Shown in pieces: positions 1 through 6,303 of a DNA stretch of 10,646 nucleotides; the stretch's first letter is position 1; each line of letters opens with the position of its first letter. The position numbers and the translations under genes are program-made. The stretch is from Candidatus Acidiferrum typicum. GTDB taxonomy: Bacteria; Acidobacteriota; Terriglobia; Acidiferrales; UBA7541. The stretch covers positions 1-10,646 of the forward strand of contig JAOAPW010000208.1 of NCBI GenBank assembly GCA_025463105.1, given 5' to 3'. A model generated the notes under the pieces. The model made no database searches and was not told the DNA's origin. It worked only from the letters and a program-made list of their open reading frames with translations.

Positions 1-277
1 CCGTCGCCTCCATGAACCACAATGAAAGCAGCGCTGAACTTTGATGCCTCTGAATCAAGGCGTCTGAAACACCGGGGCCCTTAATCATCAGCTGAGCACC
101 GTAGCCGCTCAAAAATGTGGGTATCGAGAGGAGAGCGATAGCCCCGAAAATAATGTAACTGCCGCGCCTCAGATCTTCGTTCTTTCCCAAAAACGAAATC
201 AGGAACAAGCCCAGCCCGACGATGGTCCCAATGATTGGAAAATGATTCAGTAAAAGGTGCAGGTGCGCATAATTCAT
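1..277 (-). CDS. Small integral membrane protein, C-terminus cut by window edge
   Basis: The reading frame opens with ATG at 277 and runs off the left edge after 92 codons without a stop. An AGGGAG ribosome-binding site lies 5-10 bases upstream. The protein begins MNYAHLHLLLNHFPIIGT and is very hydrophobic. One membrane segment covers about residues 8-29, a charged cytoplasmic turn (GKNEDLRRG) follows, and a second segment spans about 38-55. The His-rich start (HLHLLLNH) recalls small membrane proteins I have seen in acidobacterial genomes beside respiratory or cytochrome genes, but I cannot name the family or a reaction. It follows the membrane protein at 341-859 by 63 bases on the same strand, so the two are probably co-transcribed. 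The His residues at the membrane edge could bind haem or metal; that is inference only. Confidence 0.75.
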   Translation of the reverse strand, partial: MNYAHLHLLLNHFPIIGTIVGLGLFLISFLGKNEDLRRGSYIIFGAIALLSIPTFLSGYGAQLMIKGPGVSDALIQRHQSSALLSLWFMEAT

Positions 278-340
278 GAAGGGCTCCCTAATTTACCGTG
301 CTGCCGCTCTTGAAATATTTCTTCATTATGCTTTTTGAAC

Positions 341-859
341 TCACGACCCCCAGAGATGACCGTAGAGAACATACTTGGATGTCTCCGAGAGCAGGCGGCC
401 CGCCGAGACGGCGCCGACCCAAAACACCAGAGACCACGCCGCCATCGTTTTTCCTCTCGCGATCATGGCCATTTCGTCCAAGCTCTTGTCGCCGAACACC
501 TGGATGCTCAGTTTCCGCATGGTGAATACGGCCAGCCCAATAAACGTCATCTTGATATAAAAGTCCGGGTTCGTCAGGGCTTTGGTCGGGTACGCCGTCA
601 AAAGAAACAGGCCTGAAGTGACGTTAATCGCGAGCCCTACCCACATAATGGTGAAGAGCCTCTTCAGAGGCTTGAGCGGAAGCGCGGGTGCAACCCCAAG
701 AATGCGCAAATCAACCACCGCACTCGCGCCCACCACCAGGGACATCCCAATGGTGTGAAAAAGAAGGATGAAATAGAACCCGAAAACCGAAGTCGATTCG
801 CGCAGCCAGCTACTGAGTGCTGTCTGTTCTATCGTATTGAAAATCAAGGGGACGGCCAA
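341..859 (-). CDS. Four-segment integral membrane protein, DUF6644-like
   Basis: I place the start at TTG 859 because AGGAGG sits five bases before it. The frame stays open to ATG 961, but those extra 34 residues are polar, lack a ribosome-binding site, and would begin outside the mRNA if the promoter candidate at 965-992 is used. The resulting protein has 172 residues. Four hydrophobic segments are visible at roughly 23-47, 69-90, 101-117 and 139-158. The first holds FHTIGMSLVVG and is followed by VDLRILG, a pattern I associate with the DUF6644/DUF2214-like membrane families; this is recall and was not searched. His35 inside segment one is a candidate cofactor ligand. No enzymatic function is known to me. 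It is the first gene of a likely two-gene unit with the protein ending at position 1. Confidence 0.8.
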   Translation of the reverse strand: MAVPLIFNTIEQTALSSWLRESTSVFGFYFILLFHTIGMSLVVGASAVVDLRILGVAPALPLKPLKRLFTIMWVGLAINVTSGLFLLTAYPTKALTNPDFYIKMTFIGLAVFTMRKLSIQVFGDKSLDEMAMIARGKTMAAWSLVFWVGAVSAGRLLSETSKYVLYGHLWGS

Positions 860-964
860 ATTGACCTCCTCTACCGTAGATGCTGAAGACTGACCTTGCG
901 CCGAAAGTAAACAAACTTCCACCACCCAGGCAGAACGCCAGCGCTTTCTCTGTATGCGCAACCT

Positions 965-992
965 GATATCACGGCCGCGACTTGCGCGTCAA
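965..992 (-). promoter_or_regulatory. Promoter candidate for the DUF6644-like gene
   Basis: On the minus strand TTGACG (992-987) is followed after 16 bases by GATATC (970-965). The -35 box is good and the -10 box is weak. It would give a leader of about 100 bases before the TTG start at 859. It is the best sigma-70-like pair seen upstream of this gene. Confidence 0.3.
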
Positions 993-1003
993 GTTAGGGA
1001 GTG

Positions 1004-1176
1004 AGTAGTGGTGGGCCAGTTTGAACTTGTTTCTTTTTCGCTGAGGTGTGTAAGAATTCCTGCAAGCCATTGTCAGATGGGCGACCAACCCGGATGCACC
1101 AACTGGCATTACCAACCCCTCGAAGTCAAACTGACCCAGAACAGTGAGTAACCCAATAGTGGATCAATTTGGATCG
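1004..1176. repeat. Degenerate alternating repeats, possible insertion-sequence end remnant
   Basis: A motif near TGGGYCAGTTTGA occurs three times: forward at about 1012-1028, inverted at 1123-1138 and, more degraded, forward at about 1160-1176. Apart from one gap and one mismatch, the first two are reverse complements over about 16 bases. Several copies of such a motif in alternating orientation are typical of the ends of IS21-like elements as I remember them. No transposase fragment can be read in any frame here, so this would be a scar only. Confidence 0.3.
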
Positions 1177-1247
1177 AAACCTGCCCTCTCCGCCCCGAAA
1201 GACACGGGACGGGGAGACTTCTACAACACCATGTAGCCATGATGCGA

Positions 1248-1283
1248 GGGTGCCCCACGCGTCGGGTTTACGCGTGGGGTTTG
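1248..1283 (+). repeat. Palindromic intergenic repeat, copy 1 (hairpin)
   Basis: CCCCACGCGT (1253-1262) pairs perfectly with ACGCGTGGGG (1270-1279) around the loop CGGGTTT. It is flanked by GGGTG on the left and TTT on the right. A second copy lies in opposite orientation at 1341-1380. The unit resembles REP-type elements scattered in acidobacterial intergenic DNA. Confidence 0.7.
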
Positions 1284-1340
1284 TATCACGCCGTCTCTAG
1301 CAATCCAGCCAGTTGGCAATAGAAACCGGGGAAACGAAAT

Positions 1341-1380
1341 CAAAACCCCACACGTAGACCCGACGTGTGGGGCACCCCGT
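1341..1380 (-). repeat. Palindromic intergenic repeat, copy 2 (hairpin, inverted)
   Basis: CCCCACACGT (1346-1355) pairs with ACGTGTGGGG (1363-1372), a perfect 10-bp stem with a 7-base loop. Read on the minus strand it matches copy 1 over about 35 bases, including the GGGTG flank and the loop (CGGGTCT against CGGGTTT). The stem differs from copy 1 at one base pair, G-C there and A-T here, so pairing is preserved. Confidence 0.7.
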
Positions 1381-1462
1381 TTCTTCTCCTCGCTGAGCCA
1401 ATTGTGGCCACTTGTCTGCTATCAGAATTCTCGAATGCGGCACCGACTTTCCTGCTCGTCAG

Positions 1463-2296
1463 TTAACCGTGCTCGGTGCGGACATTCTCTTGTGTCACTT
1501 CTTCGCTTATCACAGTGAAGTGCGTCAGGTTCGCCATTCCGAATGAAGTTGTAATGGCGACGTCGGAGGCGTCGCGGCCCGTGGCCATCAGCACGCGGCC
1601 AAAGCGCGGATAATTATTACGAGCGTCGAAAGTCCACCAGCGATCTTCGAGGTACACTTCAAACCAGGCGCTGAAGTCCATAGGAGTCGCGGAGGCCGGT
1701 ACGCGAATATCACCCAAGTAGCCCGTGGCGTACCGCGCGGGAATGTGAAGGGCTCGGCACAGAGTGACCGCGAGATGCTGAAAATCCCTGCACACTCCGT
1801 AGCGTTCCGAAAAAACGTCCAATGCGGTTTTCGTGGGACGCGCGTATTGATATCCGAAACTAACTTTTGTATTCACCCAGTTGCAGATGGCTTGCACTCT
1901 TCCCCATCCAGGAGCAACTGCGCCAAACAACTCTCCCCCAATCATGGAAAATCTGTCGACTTCGCAGTAGCGGCTGTTCAGAAGGTAGGGCAGAACTTCG
2001 TTTGGCAATTCCTGGACTGGCAATTCGCGCGCTGCCCAATTCACAGGATCGGGTAAGCCCGGATCTTCCAGCAGCGTCGAGTTGCTCAAGCGAAGTGCGC
2101 CCTGCGGTGCGAGAAAGCGCGTACAGCGATTCCCGAAACTATCGATGAAACTGTCCACTTTAGTTTCGGGCTCGACTCGCAGTTCGTCGGGCGCGCGCAG
2201 TTCGGCAACCCTCGAGGGATGCACGTTGAGTAGCGCCATCATTGCTACCGTGCCCGGAAGCTCAAACTGGATGTCGTATCCTAGGCGTAGCATCAT
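1463..2296 (-). CDS. Transglutaminase-like (papain-fold) protein
   Basis: This is a 277-residue cytoplasmic protein with no signal peptide. Residues 1-120 form the N-terminal beta region usual in the bacterial COG1305-like group, beginning RLGYDIQFELP. The transglutaminase core follows: the predicted nucleophile is Cys169 in YGVCRDFQHLA, and the Asp of the triad is Asp224 in WTFDARN. The His of classical members would fall in DFHAWFE, but here the motif reads DFSAWFE with Ser209. The DARHN motif I remember from relatives reads DARNN here, so both candidate His positions are empty. Conserved elements such as GYLGDI and GRDASDVAITTSFG continue to the end, and the gene is not decayed. The start is the first of two adjacent ATG codons; its ribosome-binding site is weak. 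The substrate is unknown: peptidase, amidase and cross-linking roles all occur in this fold. It appears to be a single-gene unit. Confidence 0.85.
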   Translation of the reverse strand: MMLRLGYDIQFELPGTVAMMALLNVHPSRVAELRAPDELRVEPETKVDSFIDSFGNRCTRFLAPQGALRLSNSTLLEDPGLPDPVNWAARELPVQELPNEVLPYLLNSRYCEVDRFSMIGGELFGAVAPGWGRVQAICNWVNTKVSFGYQYARPTKTALDVFSERYGVCRDFQHLAVTLCRALHIPARYATGYLGDIRVPASATPMDFSAWFEVYLEDRWWTFDARNNYPRFGRVLMATGRDASDVAITTSFGMANLTHFTVISEEVTQENVRTEHG

Positions 2297-2540
2297 GGGT
2301 TCAGTCGAATCCCTGACGCGTCTTGGCGGGACTTCATAGTATCAATAATCGAGGTAAACTTGCCATTGAGTTCCGATTGAACTTGCGAATCGAAAACTCC
2401 TTCGGCGTCTGGGGAGAATTGCTCTGCGATTTTTGCGAGCGGAACTGAGCGGGACTGCTTGTACTTTCGCTTGACCGTTGCGGCACCAGGCTTGCTAGAA
2501 TGGCCCTCCGAGTCCCATCCGTTCTCCCCCGGGAGGATAA
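2297..2540. promoter_or_regulatory. Divergent intergenic region, transglutaminase and MFS genes
   Basis: These 244 bases separate two divergent genes and must hold both promoters. The rightward promoter candidate is listed separately. For the leftward gene I see only an AT-rich patch around 2335-2365 with no convincing -35 box. The ribosome-binding site of the rightward gene lies in the small palindrome CTCCCCCGGGAG (2524-2535), whose two-base loop makes a stable hairpin doubtful. Confidence 0.5.
2471..2501 (+). promoter_or_regulatory. Promoter candidate for the aromatic-catabolism block
   Basis: TTGACC (2471-2476) precedes TAGAAT (2496-2501) by 19 bases. This is longer than ideal, but the -10 box is extended (TGCTAGAAT), which compensates in many sigma-70 promoters. 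Transcription would start near 2508, giving a leader of about 33 bases to the GTG at 2541. Confidence 0.45.
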
Positions 2541-3812
2541 GTGAAGATAACGCGCTGGAGCCGCCTCGTTGCCTCCACGATCGCGATGATTATGATCGCG
2601 AACCTGCAGTATGCCTGGACTTTTTTCGTTAAACCGATTATGGGCGCCACCGGGTGGAAGCTTTCCGAGGTTCAATGGGGATTTACTTTGTTCATTGCCT
2701 TTGAGACCTGGATGATGCCGCTTTCCGGTTGGTTCATGGACCGGTTCGGCCCGCGTCTCTTCATGTCCATTGCCGCAATCCTTTGCGGCGTGGGGTGGGC
2801 CGGATTAGGTTATGCCAAGACACTGCCCGAACTTTACGTTTTGTATTCCATGGCGGGGTTTGGCGCGGCGATGGTTTATTGCGGTTCGACCACCGTGGGA
2901 CTTAAGTGGTTTCCGGACAAATTGGGGTTTGCCTCGGGGATTATCGCTGCGGGATTTGGCGCCGGCGCTGCCCTCTTCATCATCTTGATGACTTATATTA
3001 TCCGCGTCGAGATTCGCGTGGACAATTACCGGGCCGCTTTCTTGTATACCGGCATTGCGCAGGCGATCGTAATTTTTTGCGCTGCCCAGATTCTGATCAA
3101 TCCTAAACCGGATGACCCCGAAATTGCGGGTAAGAAACCACAGAGCCGCTTCAAGTTGCGGAGCCACGCGGAGCAGTTCACTTCCTGGGAAATGCTGCAA
3201 ACCCCGCAATTTTATGCTCTCTACGCGATCATGCTGATGATGGGCGTCGGCGGTCTGATGGCCACTGCCCAGGTCAGCGCAGTTGCCGGCACGCTTGGCA
3301 TCGCGAAAGCAGTGCTGGCATCCGCAGTCATAATCAATCTGCTCGCGAATGGCAGCGGCCGTATCTTCTGGGGCTGGGTATCGGACCAAATAGGGCGCGA
3401 GCGAACCATGATCGTGGCGTTTTCAATACAAGCACTCGCCCTCCTGAGCGTCCTTCGTTTCGGGCGCAATTCTCCTGCGGGTTTCATTACTTGCCTGGCC
3501 ATTGTGTTTTTCACCTGGGGCGAGATTTATTCGATTTTTCCGGCGGTTTCGGCGGATTTTTTTGGTGGGCGTAACGCCAGCTCCAACTACAGCCTTTTAT
3601 ATAGTTCCAAGGGGATGTCGGCGATCCTGGCGGGCGGGTTGGCTGCGCGAATGTTCGAAAAGACGGGCACCTGGACCGTGGTGTTCTATGGCAGCGCAAC
3701 GCTGGCATTTCTTGCGGCGATCATGGCGTCCGGATTGATAGCGATGCCCTTGCCGACGAAGCGCCAGCACGTGCCCCCGGAGGTAGCCGCCGTCAAGAGC
3801 GTGGAGCCCTGA
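2541..3812 (+). CDS. Major-facilitator carrier, oxalate/formate antiporter (OxlT) type
   Basis: This 423-residue inner-membrane carrier has about twelve hydrophobic segments and a polar central loop at 185-222. The GTG start is preceded by GGGAGG four bases upstream. The N-terminus holds NLQYAWTFF, characteristic of the oxalate/formate antiporter group. MFS loop motifs are DRFGPR (67-72) and the equivalent DQIGRER (282-288). OxlT of Oxalobacter formigenes binds dicarboxylate through Arg272 and Lys355. Here Arg274 (GSGRIFWGW) and Lys357 (YSSKGM) occupy the same places at a constant offset of two. Trp326 and Tyr330 likewise match OxlT Trp324 and Tyr328. Transport of a dicarboxylate or carboxylate by exchange is therefore likely. 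The gene is 95 bases upstream of a ring-cleaving dioxygenase, so the natural substrate may be an aromatic acid or pyrone dicarboxylate and not oxalate. No oxalate-degrading gene is present in the window. Confidence 0.88.
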   Translation: MKITRWSRLVASTIAMIMIANLQYAWTFFVKPIMGATGWKLSEVQWGFTLFIAFETWMMPLSGWFMDRFGPRLFMSIAAILCGVGWAGLGYAKTLPELYVLYSMAGFGAAMVYCGSTTVGLKWFPDKLGFASGIIAAGFGAGAALFIILMTYIIRVEIRVDNYRAAFLYTGIAQAIVIFCAAQILINPKPDDPEIAGKKPQSRFKLRSHAEQFTSWEMLQTPQFYALYAIMLMMGVGGLMATAQVSAVAGTLGIAKAVLASAVIINLLANGSGRIFWGWVSDQIGRERTMIVAFSIQALALLSVLRFGRNSPAGFITCLAIVFFTWGEIYSIFPAVSADFFGGRNASSNYSLLYSSKGMSAILAGGLAARMFEKTGTWTVVFYGSATLAFLAAIMASGLIAMPLPTKRQHVPPEVAAVKSVEP

Positions 3813-3907
3813 CGAGCGGCTGTCTGGAAATTAAGCCTTTGCTCAAATTCCGCAGTGCAGGAGTATGCTGGGGCAAGGCATGATTTCACCGAAATGAGGT
3901 AATTATC

Positions 3908-5107
3908 ATGGGAAAACTTGTAGCAGCCATGGGTACCGTTCATGCGCCGCAACTTTTCGTGCGGCCGCCGAGTGAAGATCCGGCACAACTCGATGCCGAC
4001 ATCGCCGCGATGCGCCTTCTGGGAAAAGATCTGGATGAGGCCAAGCCAGATGTAGCACTTGTGATCGGCAACGATCACATGGAAACTTTTTTTCTCACCT
4101 CGGTTCCCACCTTCGCTATCCTCGCCGGCGAAAGATCGCGCGCGGAATTTGCGCGCAAAAATTATGACCTGCCGATTCACCAGGGCTTTGCCGAGGACCT
4201 GCTCGATAAACTGGTCAACGCGGGTTTCGATATGGCTTATTCGCAGGACGCCGTGCTGGGACATGCCTTCGCGGCGGTGTACGAATGGGTGATCGAGGAT
4301 CGCAAGATTCCCGTTGTCCCGATTTTCGTGAACGCCTACTTGCCGCCTCTGCCGACTCCGCGGCGGTGCACGGAACTGGGAAAGGCGATTGCCAAAGTTA
4401 TCGCCGATCGCCCCGAACGCGTCGCCATCATTGCCAGCGGAGGAATGTCCCATTTCCCCGGAACGTGGAAGTATCCCAAACCCGATTTTGCCTTCGATTA
4501 CTGGGCCATCGCGCAAATGGAAAAGGGCAACCACGAAGCCCTCGTGAATCTGACTTCGGAACAACTGGATCTGGTGGGCAATACGGAGATGCTGTCATGG
4601 ATGATTCTTTTTGGCGCCATGGGCAATCAACCCGGCGAACTGATTACTTACCAGCCGACCTGGCATCATGGCCATGCCGTGATGCGTTTCCTGCCAGACA
4701 AGAGAACGGGAAAAGTGTCCGAGGAAGGCGCCAAGGCCGCGGCAACATATACATTCAAGGGTTCAGAGGGTTATGAATTTTATAAACATCCCTCTCCAAC
4801 CGCATACAAGCTGAACAAGATTCTCTACGACCTAAGATTCAAGCAAAACCTGCGCGTCCGCCTGATTAACGATATCCCGGGAGTGGCGGCCGAATACGGA
4901 TTGCCCCTGCAAGACGCGAAAGTACTGGAAACTTTGCAGGACGAGGACATCGAGAAATTCAGGAACGGAAAGGTCCATCCACTCGTGGAGGCGGGTGCGC
5001 ACCCGCTCGGGATGTGGATGAGCGTGATTGTATTTCATGCCGAATTGCGCAGACTTCGGACCGCTGGCGCCAAGCCGGAAGGCGAGAAAACAAGTGCCAT
5101 CCGGTGA
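3908..5107 (+). CDS. Class III extradiol dioxygenase, LigB-LigA fusion (protocatechuate/gallate type)
   Basis: A 399-residue cytoplasmic non-haem Fe(II) enzyme that should open a catechol-acid ring next to the hydroxyl pair using O2. Residues 1 to about 265 are LigB-like: His12 (GTVHAPQLF), His57 (GNDH) and Glu228 (GNTEMLSWM) correspond to the iron ligands His12, His61 and Glu242 of Sphingobium LigB, and His182 (SGGMSHFPG) to its catalytic His195. Residues of about 298-385 resemble the small LigA subunit (YKLNKILYDLR onward), joined through a linker. The same LigB-then-LigA order in one chain is known in gallate dioxygenases (GalA, DesB). TGAGGT lies seven bases before the ATG. The preceding carrier and following LigC-like dehydrogenase are on the same strand. 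The dehydrogenase favours protocatechuate as substrate; the fusion architecture favours gallate. The ring-cleavage role is fairly sure, the exact substrate is not. Confidence 0.88.
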   Translation: MGKLVAAMGTVHAPQLFVRPPSEDPAQLDADIAAMRLLGKDLDEAKPDVALVIGNDHMETFFLTSVPTFAILAGERSRAEFARKNYDLPIHQGFAEDLLDKLVNAGFDMAYSQDAVLGHAFAAVYEWVIEDRKIPVVPIFVNAYLPPLPTPRRCTELGKAIAKVIADRPERVAIIASGGMSHFPGTWKYPKPDFAFDYWAIAQMEKGNHEALVNLTSEQLDLVGNTEMLSWMILFGAMGNQPGELITYQPTWHHGHAVMRFLPDKRTGKVSEEGAKAAATYTFKGSEGYEFYKHPSPTAYKLNKILYDLRFKQNLRVRLINDIPGVAAEYGLPLQDAKVLETLQDEDIEKFRNGKVHPLVEAGAHPLGMWMSVIVFHAELRRLRTAGAKPEGEKTSAIR

Positions 5108-5109
5108 CG

Positions 5110-5209
5110 AGTAGCACAGGCTTTTTATCCTGAACGAGTGAAGGACAGCCTGTGTGGTTTTGATTTTTTGCCTGAGCGAACAAGCACACAGACTGAAGTC
5201 TGTGCTACT
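5110..5209. repeat. Composite palindromic element between dioxygenase and dehydrogenase genes
   Basis: The element is bounded by a perfect 10-base inverted repeat, AGTAGCACAG (5110-5119) and CTGTGCTACT (5200-5209). Inside are two local hairpins. CACAGGCT (5115-5122) pairs with AGCCTGTG (5146-5153), and CACAGAC (5187-5193) pairs with GTCTGTG (5198-5204) around TGAA. The outer pairing and the local pairings use the same bases, so they are alternatives. It resembles the short mobile palindromes of acidobacterial intergenic DNA. It begins three bases after the dioxygenase stop codon and lengthens the gap before the next gene to 173 bases. Confidence 0.65.
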
Positions 5210-5280
5210 GAAACCAGAACGCGACAAGACAACTCAAACGAAAACCTGGAACAGAGAATCAATTGTCGAGGAGGAAGTTG

Positions 5281-6219
5281 ATGAAGATTTGTCTCGCTGG
5301 AACAGGCGCGATGGGTGAGATTCATATGAAGGCTTTGCAGAAGCTCGATGATGTCCAGGTAATCTCCGTCAATAGCCGCACCGATGACGGTGGCAAGGCC
5401 TTCGCAGAAAAATGGAAGATCCCGTTTCAATCGACCAGTCTGGAAGAATGCATCGACCGGCCTGGCGTTGACGCCGTGATCCTGACGACACCGAGCAGCA
5501 TGCATCCCGACCAGACAATTCTGGCGCTGAACAAGGGCAAGCATGTGCAGGTCGAGATTCCCATGAGCCTGAATCTTCCCGACGCCAGGCGAATGCTGGA
5601 CGTGGCAAAAAAAACGGGGAAAGTTTGTATGGTGACGCATACCCGCAGGTTTTCATCGCCACATCGCGAAATTCGCCGCAGAATCCAGGAAGGAAAATTC
5701 CATCTGCAACACATGGTTGTGGAAACCTATTTTTTCCGGAGAACCAATCTCAATATGCATGGCGCCGCACGATCGTGGGTCGATAATCTATTGTGGCATC
5801 ATGGCTGCCATTCAGTTGATCTGGCGTATTGGGTGCAAAACGATCCGAACCTGCAAGTCTGGGGACAGAAAGGGCCGAATCATCCGGAGTTGGGCATTCC
5901 CATGGACATGACCATCGGCATGCGCTCGAAGAAGGGGCCCGTGGTCAGCATGGCGCTCTCATTCAATAACAGAGGGCCTTTCGGAGGCTTCTACCGCTAC
6001 ATCGGAGACGAGGATACCTACAAGGTCTACCGCGACTCGATGACAGATAGTGAGGGGAAAGAGGTGCCGCTGGACGGAATGCCCGCCTTTGACCGGCAGG
6101 ATGTGGAATTCGTAAGCGCTATCCGCGAAGGGCGTGAACCGGAATCCAGCGCTGCCAGCTGCGTGCCTACGATGGCGCTCCTGGACGGGATTGAGAAGTC
6201 GATGAATCGCGCGCAATGA
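5281..6219 (+). CDS. ligC: LigC-like 4-carboxy-2-hydroxymuconate-6-semialdehyde dehydrogenase
   Basis: This is a 312-residue NAD(P)-dependent oxidoreductase of the Gfo/Idh/MocA family. The Rossmann motif is GTGAMG at 7-12. Instead of the usual EKP it has VQVEIP (89-94 region, Glu92-Pro94), as I recall for LigC of Sphingobium. Further blocks matching LigC from memory are HTRRF (120-124), TYFFRR (149-154), LLWHH (170-174) with the nearby VDL, HPELGIPMDM (201-210) and LSFNN (226-230). Length also fits (LigC is about 315). LigC oxidises the hemiacetal of the protocatechuate 4,5-cleavage product to 2-pyrone-4,6-dicarboxylate, which suits the dioxygenase immediately upstream. The frame extends to TTG 5263, but GAGGAGGAAG at 5268-5277 sits just before ATG 5281, which is therefore the start. 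Other Gfo/Idh/MocA sugar dehydrogenases are a less likely alternative. Confidence 0.85.
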   Translation: MKICLAGTGAMGEIHMKALQKLDDVQVISVNSRTDDGGKAFAEKWKIPFQSTSLEECIDRPGVDAVILTTPSSMHPDQTILALNKGKHVQVEIPMSLNLPDARRMLDVAKKTGKVCMVTHTRRFSSPHREIRRRIQEGKFHLQHMVVETYFFRRTNLNMHGAARSWVDNLLWHHGCHSVDLAYWVQNDPNLQVWGQKGPNHPELGIPMDMTIGMRSKKGPVVSMALSFNNRGPFGGFYRYIGDEDTYKVYRDSMTDSEGKEVPLDGMPAFDRQDVEFVSAIREGREPESSAASCVPTMALLDGIEKSMNRAQ

Positions 6220-6237
6220 CGCGCGTCTAAAAACGAA

Positions 6238-6271
6238 AATTCCCCGGAACGGGCTAACGCTCCGGGGAATT
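6238..6271 (-). terminator. Rho-independent terminator of the FecR-like gene, possibly bidirectional
   Basis: AATTCCCCGGA (6238-6248) pairs perfectly with TCCGGGGAATT (6261-6271) around a 12-base loop that can form two more pairs. On the minus strand the stem is followed by TTCGTTTTTAGA, a good U-rich tail, 33 bases after the stop codon of the gene at 6304. On the plus strand it follows the dehydrogenase stop by 18 bases but has only a weak T-rich tail. It sits between converging genes and may serve both. Confidence 0.75.
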
Positions 6272-6303
6272 CAAATTAATCTTCTTAAGATTTGATCAAC
6301 TCT

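Larger units (their letters stand above)
1177..1462. other. Gene-free stretch between converging features
   Basis: Together with 860-1176 this forms a roughly 600-base region with no credible gene. Besides the repeats listed separately it holds only short G/C-rich inverted runs around 1190-1216. It lies downstream of the transglutaminase gene and upstream of the DUF6644-like gene, both on the minus strand. The hairpin at 1346-1372 could slow polymerase leaving the transglutaminase gene, but no T-run follows it. Confidence 0.5.

Noticed and set aside
860..961. N-terminal extension of the DUF6644-like protein to ATG 961
   Set aside because: No ribosome-binding site, polar composition, and an AGGAGG site correctly spaced before TTG 859 favour the shorter form.
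2541..3812. Naming the carrier as a dedicated oxalate transporter
   Set aside because: Pocket residues fit OxlT, but no oxalate metabolism gene is in the window and the neighbours point to aromatic acids.
3839..3869. Internal promoter before the dioxygenase gene (TTGCTC, 19 bases, TATGCT)
   Set aside because: Both boxes are poor and the spacing is long; chance is as likely.
3686..4564. Long minus-strand open frame of 292 codons
   Set aside because: It lies antisense across the end of the carrier gene and most of the dioxygenase's catalytic domain, both of which have clear motifs. Its translation is low-complexity and resembles no family.
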